Of a stretch of 54,050 nucleotides of DNA, positions 14,726 through 24,256 are shown piece by piece. The stretch comes from Desulfuromonadales bacterium (GTDB lineage: Bacteria > Desulfobacterota > Desulfuromonadia > Desulfuromonadales > UBA2197): assembly GCA_014859605.1 (NCBI GenBank), contig JACUTW010000006.1:1-54050 (forward strand). The letters run 5' to 3'. The first letter of the stretch is position 1, and every line of letters starts with the position of its first letter. Made by a program: the position numbers and the translations under genes. A model generated the notes under the pieces. It saw only the letters and a list, made by a program, of their open reading frames with translations, did not search any database and was not told where the DNA came from.

Positions 14726-15607
14726 ATGCTCGTTGCAATTTTAAGTCTCGGGGCCATTGGCGCCGTCTTCGGAATCATTCTCGGTTTTGCCGGCAAGAAG
14801 TTTGCCGTCGCCGTCGATCCCCGGGTTGAAGCCCTGTTGCAGATCATGCCCGGCGCCAATTGCGGCGCCTGCGGGCTGCCGGGTTGTGCGGCCTTTGCTG
14901 AGGCGATCGTCGCCGGTAGCGTCAAACCGAGTGACTGTGCGCCCGGCGGAGCGACTCTGTACGAACAGATTGCCGCGATCATGGGGACAGAAGTCTCGGC
15001 CTATGAAGAGCGCAAAGTCGCGCAACTGTTGTGTCAGGGGGGCTACGGCCGAACCCGGATGCTTTATCGCTACGAAGGGATCAAGGATTGTCGGGCTGCC
15101 CTCGCCAACTTCAAAGGACCGAAAGCCTGCGACTTTGGCTGCGTCATGCAGGGCTCCTGTTTCAAGGTCTGCCCCTTCGGTGCCATCGAGATGGGAGCGG
15201 ACGGTCTGCCGGTCATCGATTACTACCGCTGCACCGCCTGCAACAAATGTGTCGTCGAATGTCCGCAGCAGATCCTGAAGTTGATCGGCGTGTCGCATCT
15301 GGTCACGGTCCGTTGCCTTAATACCGAAAAGGGCAAAGACGCCAAGGCGAACTGCTCTGTTGCCTGCATCAAGTGCAAAATCTGTGAAAAGAACTGTCCG
15401 GAAGATGCTGTGCACGTTGTGGCTGCCGGGGAGGGGAGCGTTGCTGTCATCGACGTCGAGAAATGCACTAACTGCGGTATCTGTGCCGCTAAATGTCCGA
15501 CCAAGTCGATCGACATGATTTCACCCCTGTCGGAAGAGGTTGTACTCGAAATCGGCACGACCCCGGATGCCGGTTGTCAGGCCTGCGGCGTTTGCAAGAC
15601 GGAATGA
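14726..15607 (+). CDS. rnfB: Rnf complex ferredoxin-accepting subunit RnfB
   Basis: This 293-aa Fe-S subunit takes electrons from reduced ferredoxin. It has an N-terminal membrane helix (residues 2-25), an Fes domain with C46/C49/C54/C71 (NCGACGLPGC), then several 4Fe-4S motifs, including CTACNKCVVECP, CIKCKICEKNCPED and CTNCGICAAKCPTKS. It ends with CQACGVCK. A TTG three bases upstream opens the frame, but the ATG at 14726 is seven bases from a GGAGG site. The stop overlaps the apbE start (ATGA). Confidence 0.95.
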   Translation: MLVAILSLGAIGAVFGIILGFAGKKFAVAVDPRVEALLQIMPGANCGACGLPGCAAFAEAIVAGSVKPSDCAPGGATLYEQIAAIMGTEVSAYEERKVAQLLCQGGYGRTRMLYRYEGIKDCRAALANFKGPKACDFGCVMQGSCFKVCPFGAIEMGADGLPVIDYYRCTACNKCVVECPQQILKLIGVSHLVTVRCLNTEKGKDAKANCSVACIKCKICEKNCPEDAVHVVAAGEGSVAVIDVEKCTNCGICAAKCPTKSIDMISPLSEEVVLEIGTTPDAGCQACGVCKTE

Positions 15608-16668
15608 CCAGACGCGGTCACCTTCTGCTGATCCTTTGCCTCGGTTTGCTGGTCGCCGGGGTGAGTGTGTATCTGTCGGAACGGCGGATAAAGGAGTATC
15701 GCAGCGAGCAGTTTCTTATGGATACGCTGGTTAGTATCAAGGTCTATGGTGACGATGCCGCGGCTTTGCCGGTGGCGGTTGCTGCGGCATATGGCGAAAT
15801 GCATCGCATCGCGGCTCTCGTCGATCGTTTCCCGCTGACCGGGACGGAGGAGTGTCGGCGCAGCGATGTCTGCCGCATCAACGCAATGGCCGGAATTGCC
15901 CCGGTACGCGTTGACGCTGACACCCTGGCGATGCTGTTGCTGGCGAAAAAATATCAGGAGTTGAGTGCCGGCGCCTTTGACGTGACGATCGGTCCTGTGA
16001 TGGACCTTTGGGACTTTGCGGGGGAAAACCCAAAAATCCCCGCATCCTCGTCGATTGTCGCGACCCTGCCGTTGGTCGATAGCGAAAGTTTAGAGATTAA
16101 TGAAATCGAATCGACGGCTTATCTGCGCAAAGCCGGAATGAAACTCGATCTCGGCGCTCTGGCCAAAGGATATGCGACCGAAAAAGCGCTGCAGGCTCTG
16201 GTCAGGCAGGGAATCCAGAAAGCCCTGATCGATGCCGGCGGGAATATTCGCGTCCTTGGCAGTAATACACGCAATGCTCCCTGGCGCATCGGCATCAAGG
16301 ACCCTCGCCAAGGCGACGCTCTAGTTGCTATTGTCACCCTTGAGGACGCGGCGGCCGTGACTTCAGGCGATTATTACCGTTATTTTGAAGCGGATGGCCA
16401 GCGTTACCATCACATCCTTCATCCGCGCAGCGGTTATCCCGCCCATGAAAATATGAGTGTGACGGTGGTAAGCCAGGACGCCGGTCTTGCCGATCTCCTG
16501 TCGACAGCCTTTTTTGTCATGAAGGGGGAGGAGGCATTGGCTCTGGCGGATAAACTCGGCGTCAACCTGGTTTTGGTGAGCGCGGCCGGTCGCATTGTTC
16601 ATACGTCCGGTCTTGCTGCTCACCTTGAAGTCCTGCCCGGAGGCGCGTATCGTTATGACCCGCGGTGA
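15604..16668 (+). CDS. apbE: FAD:protein FMN transferase ApbE
   Basis: This 354-aa enzyme transfers FMN from FAD onto Thr/Ser of flavoproteins such as RnfG and RnfD, using Mg2+. An N-terminal hydrophobic anchor (residues 6-24) places the domain outside the cytoplasm. Family blocks seen are EQFLMDTLVSIKVYG, LDLGALAKGYATEKA, IDAGGNIRVLG, TSGDYYRYFEADG and HHILHPRSGYPA. The ATG at 15604 overlaps the rnfB stop by four bases, so it is translationally coupled; upstream in-frame starts lie inside rnfB. Its acceptors are presumably RnfG Thr168 and the RnfD 156 region. Confidence 0.94.
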   Translation: MTRRGHLLLILCLGLLVAGVSVYLSERRIKEYRSEQFLMDTLVSIKVYGDDAAALPVAVAAAYGEMHRIAALVDRFPLTGTEECRRSDVCRINAMAGIAPVRVDADTLAMLLLAKKYQELSAGAFDVTIGPVMDLWDFAGENPKIPASSSIVATLPLVDSESLEINEIESTAYLRKAGMKLDLGALAKGYATEKALQALVRQGIQKALIDAGGNIRVLGSNTRNAPWRIGIKDPRQGDALVAIVTLEDAAAVTSGDYYRYFEADGQRYHHILHPRSGYPAHENMSVTVVSQDAGLADLLSTAFFVMKGEEALALADKLGVNLVLVSAAGRIVHTSGLAAHLEVLPGGAYRYDPR

Positions 16669-17038
16669 TAAGTTACTGATCGCTGCGGTCCTGCTCTGTG
16701 CATTTTTGGGACTACTGACGATCTATCGGCACTTCGTGATTTCTTCAGACCAGCGCTTTCCGGCGCAGGCGACGATCACAGTTGAAGGAAAAGTCCTTTG
16801 TACGATCGATCTTGACCCTGCTGCTGGTCAGGAATTGATGCAAATTGCCGGTCGGCTTGGTCCGGCGACGGTCGAGGTCGCTGATGGAAAAATTCGCATG
16901 CGGGAAGCGAATTGTCCTGAGCAGATCTGTGTCAAGCAGAGCTGGATTGCGTCGCCGGGTTCGACGATTGTCTGTCTCCCCGGCGAAATCATCATTCATG
17001 TCGACGGACCCGCCCCGGTGGATGCCGTCACCCGTTAA
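16655..17038 (+). CDS. NusG domain II-containing protein
   Basis: This 127-aa protein has an N-terminal membrane helix (LLIAAVLLCAFLGLLTIY, residues 7-24) and a small beta domain of the NusG_II type (YRH.., TITVEGKVLCTIDL, REANCPEQICVKQSWI, IVCLPGEIIIHV). Such proteins recur beside rnf, apbE and Gx genes in anaerobes; their function is not established. The CPEQIC pair of cysteines and a later Cys are typical. It overlaps apbE by 14 bases, so the ATG at 16655 is favoured over 16595. It is exported and likely anchored with the domain outside. Confidence 0.88.
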   Translation: MTRGDKLLIAAVLLCAFLGLLTIYRHFVISSDQRFPAQATITVEGKVLCTIDLDPAAGQELMQIAGRLGPATVEVADGKIRMREANCPEQICVKQSWIASPGSTIVCLPGEIIIHVDGPAPVDAVTR

Positions 17039-17058
17039 ACTAAGGCGAGCCCCTAACG

Positions 17059-17586
17059 ATGTTCAGCACCCGCCGCCTCGTCTACCTCTCTTTATTGCTC
17101 GCCATGGCCACGGCCCTTCATCTTCTCGAAGGGTTATTCCCTATCCCCCTGCCGTTACCCGGTGTCAAACTCGGTTTAGCCAATATCATCACCCTGCTGG
17201 CTCTGTATCTCTACGATCTGCGCGCTGGCCTGACCGTGGCAATTGCACGGGTTTTTCTCGGATCGTTGCTGGGTGGGACCTTCCTGGCCCCTGGTTTCTT
17301 CCTGGCTCTGACCGGTGCCGTAATCAGCACCCTGTTTATGGCTCTGTTAATCAAGAAAACAAGCTGTTTCAGCCCTGTCGGCATCAGTCTTGCCGGCGCC
17401 GTCGGCCATAATCTCGGACAGTTGCTGATGGCTTCTCTACTGCTGCAAAACCAGGCGATTTTCTACTATCTGCCCTTTCTTCTGCTGAGTTCGATCCCCA
17501 CCGGTCTGGTCACCGGCACTCTTTTACAGGGATTACTTACACGTCTCAAGGAGGCAGGAGTTTTTGCGGAATTGACCAGAAATTGA
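17059..17586 (+). CDS. Gx transporter family protein (S-component-like; annotated elsewhere as heptaprenyl diphosphate synthase component I)
   Basis: This 175-aa membrane protein has five to six hydrophobic helices and the family blocks LEGLFPIPLPLPGVKLGLAN and VFLGSLLGGTFLAPGFFL. The old name comes from a weak link to HepS component I; its fold and size instead resemble ECF S components. It closes the ecfAT-rnf-apbE cluster on the same strand, 20 bases after the NusG_II gene. It would be the natural substrate-binding partner of the EcfAT fusion that opens the cluster; a flavin or flavin precursor is an inferred cargo. Confidence 0.85.
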   Translation: MFSTRRLVYLSLLLAMATALHLLEGLFPIPLPLPGVKLGLANIITLLALYLYDLRAGLTVAIARVFLGSLLGGTFLAPGFFLALTGAVISTLFMALLIKKTSCFSPVGISLAGAVGHNLGQLLMASLLLQNQAIFYYLPFLLLSSIPTGLVTGTLLQGLLTRLKEAGVFAELTRN

Positions 17587-17656
17587 AGCGAACTTCGATT
17601 GCACCATCCCGGAAAATAGTGTATTGAACGCCAATATTAACTCCTTTGACTGGCGG

Positions 17657-18391
17657 ATGCCGACTATGACTTTTACGCCGATCAGGCCGAAAAAAATTTC
17701 TGCACAGATTGCCGAACAGATCCGTCATTCGATCATGTCCGGGGAATTTGTCCCCGGTGATCGCCTCCCTCCGGAACGGGAACTCGCCGAGATGTTTGGC
17801 GTTTCCCGGCCGTCGGTCCGCGAGGCCTTGAATATCCTTGGTGCGTCAGGGCTGGTCGAAGCCCTGCAAGGGGGGGGGACGACGGTTTTGTCCCTCATGG
17901 AACAAGGGAGTGGCAATGCCCTGAGCGAGATGATTCGTATTGAGCAGGAAAGGGCTCTGGACGTCATCGAGGTACGCAAATGTATGGAGAGCTGGACCGC
18001 TTACTTTGCCGCGCAGCGCGCTTTGCCGGAAGATTTGCGGCGCCTCGAGGAAATTGTCGACGGCATGCGGCAAAATCTGGAGACGTTAAAGCCCTCGGAA
18101 GATCTAGATGCCAACTTTCACATTGTCATTGCCAAGGCGACTCACAACATCGTCTGGCTCCATCTTATGCAGAATATTTTTGATGCGATGAAAGAGTTTC
18201 AGCGCGGGGTGTGGCGGGCGGTTTACCTGACGGAAGACGATCAAAGACAGCTCTTCAATCATCACCAGGGGGTTTATCAGGCCATCAAAAATAGCGATGC
18301 CGAGCGTGCCAGGGTTTTGATGCTTGAGCATCTTGGTTTTGCCGAAGAACGGAGCAACCTTTACCTGAAGAAGATCAGAGAAGGCCTTTGA
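17657..18391 (+). CDS. FadR/LldR-type GntR transcriptional regulator (FCD domain)
   Basis: This protein of about 244 aa has an N-terminal winged helix-turn-helix (IAEQIRHSIMSGEFVPGDRL, LAEMFGVSRPSVREALNIL) and an FCD effector domain (DANFHIVIAKATHN, HHQGVYQAIKNSD, MLEHLGF) with the usual His/Asp metal or ligand residues. Members include LldR, PdhR and GlcC, which sense lactate, pyruvate or glycolate. The start is uncertain: ATG 17657 and 17666 are both possible, and the frame opens with TTG at 17624. It probably controls the twin TGGTAAG(A/G)CC sites at the lactate promoters 13 kb away; no such site is visible in front of its own gene. Confidence 0.88.
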   Translation: MPTMTFTPIRPKKISAQIAEQIRHSIMSGEFVPGDRLPPERELAEMFGVSRPSVREALNILGASGLVEALQGGGTTVLSLMEQGSGNALSEMIRIEQERALDVIEVRKCMESWTAYFAAQRALPEDLRRLEEIVDGMRQNLETLKPSEDLDANFHIVIAKATHNIVWLHLMQNIFDAMKEFQRGVWRAVYLTEDDQRQLFNHHQGVYQAIKNSDAERARVLMLEHLGFAEERSNLYLKKIREGL

Positions 18392-18424
18392 TATATGGTT
18401 ATCCCTATATTCGTCAATGATTGC

Positions 18425-18453
18425 TTGCACTTCTCCCGGTTTTTTATTAAAAT
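18425..18453 (+). promoter_or_regulatory. Sigma70-like promoter of the zinc-ribbon gene
   Basis: TTGCAC (18425-18430) and TAAAAT (18448-18453) are separated by 17 bases. The GGAGG ribosome site and ATG at 18489 follow about 25-35 bases later. Confidence 0.45.
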
Positions 18454-18488
18454 CAATACGTATTTAATCTCTTTTCGGAGGTGATGCT

Positions 18489-18782
18489 ATGACTGACATT
18501 TGGAAAGAACGCGAAAAAGCGCTGGAGAACGAGTACATCTATAAAAAAGAACAATTGCAGATTACCAAGATGAAAGAGGCGGCTGATAAGGAGAAGATGG
18601 CTGTCTGCCGGAACCATTGTCCGAAGTGTGGTGAAAAACTGGTTGAGATGAATTTTCGTGGCGTGCCGCTCGATCAATGTCCGGGTTGCAAGGGGATCTG
18701 GCTGGGACCCAATGATCTGGCGATTCTCGCGGAAAAAGATCACCGCACCTGGTTCGACAAGTGGTTTAAAGGTGAAGCGTAA
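18489..18782 (+). CDS. Small TFIIB-type zinc-ribbon protein
   Basis: This 97-aa protein has an N-terminal charged helix (residues 1-38), then a zinc ribbon CPKCGEKL...QCPGCKGIWLG (two CxxC pairs), followed by NDLAILAEKD as in zf-TFIIB domain proteins (the YjdM/DUF-like group with a W-L-G-x-x-E/D motif). No catalytic function is known. It is monocistronic: its own promoter lies upstream and a strong bidirectional terminator separates it from eno. Start supported by GGAGG. Confidence 0.82.
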   Translation: MTDIWKEREKALENEYIYKKEQLQITKMKEAADKEKMAVCRNHCPKCGEKLVEMNFRGVPLDQCPGCKGIWLGPNDLAILAEKDHRTWFDKWFKGEA

Positions 18783-18800
18783 CAGTTTGAAATAAAACAA

Positions 18801-18833
18801 AAAAAGGCCGGACAAAATGTCCGGCCTTTTTTT
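18801..18833. terminator. Bidirectional intrinsic terminator between zinc-ribbon gene and eno
   Basis: GGCCGGACA (18806-18814) and TGTCCGGCC (18818-18826) form a perfect stem around AAA, with an A-run before and a T-run after, so it can stop transcription from both convergent genes. Confidence 0.92.
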
Positions 18834-18845
18834 GTGGTTGAAAGT

Positions 18846-20243
<1,398 letters not shown>

Positions 20244-20289
20244 TTATTATCTTGCTTGCCCTTCGAAATAAGAAATCAAGCGATTCTCC

Positions 20290-20319
20290 TTGTCAAATTG
20301 TTGGCTTAACGGTTATTCT
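20290..20319 (+). promoter_or_regulatory. Sigma70-like promoter of the REC-histidine kinase gene
   Basis: TTGTCA (20290-20295) and TATTCT (20314-20319) are separated by 18 bases, about 40 bases ahead of the start at 20359. Confidence 0.4.
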
Positions 20320-20358
20320 TTCAAGCTAATTTCTCGATAGAAGCAGGGAGTTAAAGTC

Positions 20359-21555
20359 ATGAGTGCCAGAATTTTAATTGTCGATGATGATCGGGTTATC
20401 CTTGAATTGGCATCGATTATTTTGCGCACTGATGGCTATAGTGTGCGAACAGCCGGGGATGGAATCCTTGCCCTCAATCTCCTTGCCGAGGAATCTTTTG
20501 ATCTGGTACTTCTCGATTTTATGATGCCGGGGAAGGATGGACTGGAGGTTTTACAGGAGATCAAGCATAACTTTCCTGACATTGCCGTGATTATCTTTAC
20601 TGGCATGGGGAGTGAAAATATTGCGGTGAACGCCATGAAGGCCGGGGCCGCCGATTATATTATCAAACCTTTTCGCAATCACGATCTTCTTGAACGCACC
20701 GCCACGGTATTACGCTCACGGCGTCTGGAGATGCAAAACCGTGAACTTCTTGCTGAACGTGAACATCATTTGCAGGAAATTCAACAGTGGAATCTGAAGT
20801 TGGAAAGACGTGTTGCCGAAAAGAGTCAGGAATTGGATGCAGCGCAGGATGAAATCATCCAGGCCGAAAAGCTGGCGACCCTTGGTCATCTGGCAGTTGG
20901 ATTGACTCACGAAATCCGCAACCCGCTCAATTCGATCAACCTTTTTGCCCAGATTCTCAAAAATGATCATGCCGCCGCCCCGCAGAGTGTTGAATTTCTA
21001 GATCGGATTCAATCGGAAATTGACCGCATCGACAATCTTCTTATTAAGTTACTGGCGGTGAGTCGGGCACAGAACCGTGTCGACTCGGTTGTTCAGGTTG
21101 ATATTGTTGCCAAGGATGTGCTCAAGAGTTTTCAGCCGCAACTCGAGGCGCAAAGGATCCGATTACAAGAACAGATTGTTGCCACTCCTCTTTTTCACGG
21201 GGATCAAGAAGAAGTGCGGCAGATCTTTACCAATCTTATCTCGAATGCCTTGCATTCCATGCCTGAAGGGGGGGAATTATCTGTCAGTGTCGTCCCCATA
21301 CTGAATTCGATTCAGGTCAAGGTCAGTGATACGGGCTGCGGTATTCCCCTTGAGGATCAGGCGCGTGTGTTCGATCCCTTCTTTACGACCCGGAAAAAAG
21401 GGACCGGGTTCGGTCTTTCCAGTGTTCTTCGCATTATCAAAACCTATAAAGGCAAGATTTCTCTGAGCAGTCAGCCCGGTCAGGGGACGACCTTTAACGT
21501 CCTGCTGCCGTTGCAAATGCCGGTGCCGGTCTCTGTGCAGGAGACTCCTTCGTGA
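20359..21555 (+). CDS. Hybrid response regulator-histidine kinase (REC-HisKA-HATPase)
   Basis: This 398-aa cytosolic signalling protein begins with a receiver domain (VDDDR at 8-12, phospho-acceptor D53 in LLDFMMPG, K103 in IIKPF). It continues through a coiled coil (about 120-172) to a histidine kinase core with H184 in GLTHEIRNPLNS and a HATPase with N-box FTNLISNAL and G-box DTGCGIP. There is no membrane or PAS sensor, so input probably arrives as phosphate on D53. It has its own promoter, and its stop overlaps the next gene's GTG start (GTGA). Confidence 0.92.
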   Translation: MSARILIVDDDRVILELASIILRTDGYSVRTAGDGILALNLLAEESFDLVLLDFMMPGKDGLEVLQEIKHNFPDIAVIIFTGMGSENIAVNAMKAGAADYIIKPFRNHDLLERTATVLRSRRLEMQNRELLAEREHHLQEIQQWNLKLERRVAEKSQELDAAQDEIIQAEKLATLGHLAVGLTHEIRNPLNSINLFAQILKNDHAAAPQSVEFLDRIQSEIDRIDNLLIKLLAVSRAQNRVDSVVQVDIVAKDVLKSFQPQLEAQRIRLQEQIVATPLFHGDQEEVRQIFTNLISNALHSMPEGGELSVSVVPILNSIQVKVSDTGCGIPLEDQARVFDPFFTTRKKGTGFGLSSVLRIIKTYKGKISLSSQPGQGTTFNVLLPLQMPVPVSVQETPS

Positions 21556-23153
21556 CTTTGCGCCTGCGTGAAGTGCCCCTGACTCTTGAAGAGTCCGAGG
21601 AATTGATTCCGCGCCGGGTGGCGGAAGAGTTGGCGATTCCGGTCGCAAGCATCGGCGATTTGCGTTTGGTGCGGCGGGGGATTGATGCCCGACGCAAATC
21701 CCGCATTCTCCTCGTGCATACCGTGGAGTTTTCGCTAGAGAACGAAGAGGAAGTCCTCAAGCGGTGCGCTGGACACCCCCGGTTGGAAAAGGTTGTTGAG
21801 CTTTTTCCGGAACAAGTGACCAGGATAGCACCGGAACATCGTGTGCTAGTGGTCGGCATGGGACCGGCGGGCCTTTTTGCTGCTTTGGCGCTGGTGCAGC
21901 GCGGGGCCAGAGTTACTTTGATTGACCGGGGCGGCCCGGTGGAAGAGCGGGTTCCGGCGGTTGAGCGCTTTTGGCGCGACGGTACACTTGATCCTGAAAA
22001 TAATGTCCAGTTCGGCGAGGGCGGGGCCGGCACCTTCTCTGATGGCAAGTTGACCACGCGCCTCAATCATCCCCTGACCAGTGAGGTCCTTCGCACCCTT
22101 GTCGCCTGCGGGGCGCCGGCCGAGATTCTGATTCAGGCCAAGCCCCATATCGGTACCGACCGTCTGCGTCTGGTTCTCATCCGTTTACGCCAAAAGTTGT
22201 TGGCGCTTGGCGTTGAATTTCGCTACAAAGAGCGCTTGATCGGTTTGGAAATGCGCTCCACGACCATTCAGGGCGGACTTTGCAGCAGCGGCACGCACCT
22301 CCCGTGTGACAGCTTGGTCCTAGCTCTCGGTCACAGCGCCCGGGATACCTATGAACTCTTGGCCCGTGAAGGGGTACGGCTCGAAGCTAAACCCTTCGCC
22401 ATCGGCCTGCGCATCGAACATCCGCGCACGCTGATCAATACCATTCAATACGGCCTCTCCGATCATCCCCGTCTCCCTGCTGCCGATTATGCTCTGGCCT
22501 GGAACGATCCCGACAGTCGGCGCGGTATTTACTCTTTCTGTATGTGTCCGGGGGGGGAGGTCATTCTCAGCTCTTCGGCGGAAGGTGAGGTGGTGGTGAA
22601 CGGGATGAGTCGTTTGCGGCGGGATAGTTCCTACTCCAACAGCGCTTTGGTTGTCACCGTCCGTCCGGAAGATTTCAGTGGCAGCGATCCCCTCGCCGGA
22701 GTTCGTTTTCAGCGGCATTGGGAGGAAGCCGCCTTTCGGTGCGGCGGCAGCGATTATTACGCACCGGCCCAGAATCTCATGAGTTTTCTCGGAGGTAAAG
22801 GCTCGCTTCGCCGGGTCAGTACCCGGCCGGGCGTGCGTGAAGCGGATTTGACGACGATTCTTCCGGCTTTTGTCAGCGAGGGTCTGCGTCGGGCGCTGCC
22901 GCATTTTGAGCGCAAAATGCGGGGCTTTATCAGCAACGAGGCGACCCTGATCGGCATCGAGTCCCGCACTTCGGCCCCTTTGCGGATTTTGCGCAACGCA
23001 GCAGGGGAATCCTTGAGCCACCCTGGACTTTATCCGGTCGGCGAAGGAGCCGGTTATGCCGGCGGAATCATGAGCGCAGCGATTGACGGACTGCGCGTTG
23101 CACAGTTTATCGGGGAAAAGTACATCCAATCAAAACAGCAGGAGTCTTTGTGA
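21552..23153 (+). CDS. FAD-dependent dehydrogenase of unknown substrate (COG2509 family)
   Basis: This 533-aa flavoprotein has a small N-terminal domain (residues 1-95), then a Rossmann FAD site VVGMGPAGLFAALALVQRGA (100-119) and the substrate/FAD blocks EGGAGTFSDGKLTTR, ALGHSARDTY, MCPGGEV and PVGEGAGYAGGIMSA. The family is widespread and uncharacterised. The GTG start overlaps the previous stop, and its own stop overlaps the next GTG, so three genes appear translationally coupled. Substrate unknown. Confidence 0.88.
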   Translation: MTLRLREVPLTLEESEELIPRRVAEELAIPVASIGDLRLVRRGIDARRKSRILLVHTVEFSLENEEEVLKRCAGHPRLEKVVELFPEQVTRIAPEHRVLVVGMGPAGLFAALALVQRGARVTLIDRGGPVEERVPAVERFWRDGTLDPENNVQFGEGGAGTFSDGKLTTRLNHPLTSEVLRTLVACGAPAEILIQAKPHIGTDRLRLVLIRLRQKLLALGVEFRYKERLIGLEMRSTTIQGGLCSSGTHLPCDSLVLALGHSARDTYELLAREGVRLEAKPFAIGLRIEHPRTLINTIQYGLSDHPRLPAADYALAWNDPDSRRGIYSFCMCPGGEVILSSSAEGEVVVNGMSRLRRDSSYSNSALVVTVRPEDFSGSDPLAGVRFQRHWEEAAFRCGGSDYYAPAQNLMSFLGGKGSLRRVSTRPGVREADLTTILPAFVSEGLRRALPHFERKMRGFISNEATLIGIESRTSAPLRILRNAAGESLSHPGLYPVGEGAGYAGGIMSAAIDGLRVAQFIGEKYIQSKQQESL

Positions 23154-24253
23154 AAAAAGTATTTGTGGAACAGATTCGTGAGCGCGACGTCATCGAAAGT
23201 CCTTTTCTGGTTCGGGATAAGACCCTGGCTATGGCGAAGAACGGCAAACCTTACATGACGGTGAAGCTCATCGATCGCAGTGGCGAGATTGAAGGGCGGA
23301 TCTGGGATCGGGTCGATGAATTCGACGCAGTTTTCGATCGTGACGATTTTATCGTTGTTCATGGTAAGGCGAGCACCTACCTCAACAAAAAACAGTTGAT
23401 CATCAGCCAGCTGCGCAAGATCAGCGAAGAAGAGATCGAGCTCGCTGATTTCCTGCCGGTCTCACCGCGCGACAGTGACGAGATGTGCAACGAACTGAAA
23501 ACTTTGGTCGCCTCCCTGCGCGATCCGTCTTTGCGCGTTCTGGCCGAGTCATTCTTCAATGATGCCGGGTTGCTGCGCGCTTTTGCCTCCGCCCCGGCGG
23601 CCAAGAGTATGCACCATGCCTATATCGGCGGCCTGCTTGAGCATTCCCTGGCGATCGCTGCCCTTGTCGACTTGATGGCGCCGCGTTATCCAACCCTCAA
23701 CCGTGATCTGATGATTCTCGGGGCCCTGCTCCACGATATCGGTAAAATCGGCGAGCTCAGTTATGTGCGCAGCTTTGATTATACCGATGAAGGGAAGTTG
23801 ATCGGCCATATTGTCATGGGGGTGGAGATGATTGACGAGCGTATCCGCACCCTCCCGGACTTCCCGCGCGGCACGGCGATGCTGGTCAAGCATCTGATCC
23901 TGTCCCATCACGGTCAGTATGATTACGGTTCGCCCAAGCGCCCCAAGACCCTCGAAGCCATCGTCCTTAATTTCCTTGATGACCTTGATTCGAAGATCAA
24001 CGGCGTCTCGGCGCATATCGACCGGGAAGCCGAGAGTACTTCCGACTGGACCAGTCATCACCGTCTTTACGACCGTTACTTTTACAAAGGGGAGAAACCC
24101 GCCGCGGCAATGCCAACACCGGTTCCTCTGCCTCTTCCCGTTACGATCCCTGTCGCCCCTCCAGCAGAGAAGAAAGAGCCGAAATCCTTCGGTCACAACC
24201 TCGGGGAGCAGCTGCGCAGCGTCAATCTCGATCTCTTTAACAAGGAGTCTTAA
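23150..24253 (+). CDS. YhaM-like OB-fold/HD-domain 3'-5' exonuclease
   Basis: This 367-aa protein has an N-terminal OB fold (about 10-95: FVEQIRERDVIESPFLVRDK, GEIEGRIWDRVDEFD). An HD phosphohydrolase domain follows with HHAYIGGLLEHSLAIAAL and LLHDIGKIGEL, with further metal-binding His in LILSHHGQYDYGSPKRP. B. subtilis YhaM of this architecture is a 3'-5' exoribonuclease that also degrades ssDNA. The C-terminus is a Pro-rich tail. GTG start overlapping the previous stop. YhaO/YhaN homologues, its B. subtilis neighbours, are encoded 14 kb downstream. Confidence 0.88.
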   Translation: MKKVFVEQIRERDVIESPFLVRDKTLAMAKNGKPYMTVKLIDRSGEIEGRIWDRVDEFDAVFDRDDFIVVHGKASTYLNKKQLIISQLRKISEEEIELADFLPVSPRDSDEMCNELKTLVASLRDPSLRVLAESFFNDAGLLRAFASAPAAKSMHHAYIGGLLEHSLAIAALVDLMAPRYPTLNRDLMILGALLHDIGKIGELSYVRSFDYTDEGKLIGHIVMGVEMIDERIRTLPDFPRGTAMLVKHLILSHHGQYDYGSPKRPKTLEAIVLNFLDDLDSKINGVSAHIDREAESTSDWTSHHRLYDRYFYKGEKPAAAMPTPVPLPLPVTIPVAPPAEKKEPKSFGHNLGEQLRSVNLDLFNKES

Positions 24254-24256
24254 GGC

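Noticed and set aside
17575-17605. Small hairpin (GAAG-CGAA-CTTC) after the Gx gene as a terminator
   Set aside because: The stem is short and has no T-run, so it does not qualify as an intrinsic terminator and no regulator is evident.
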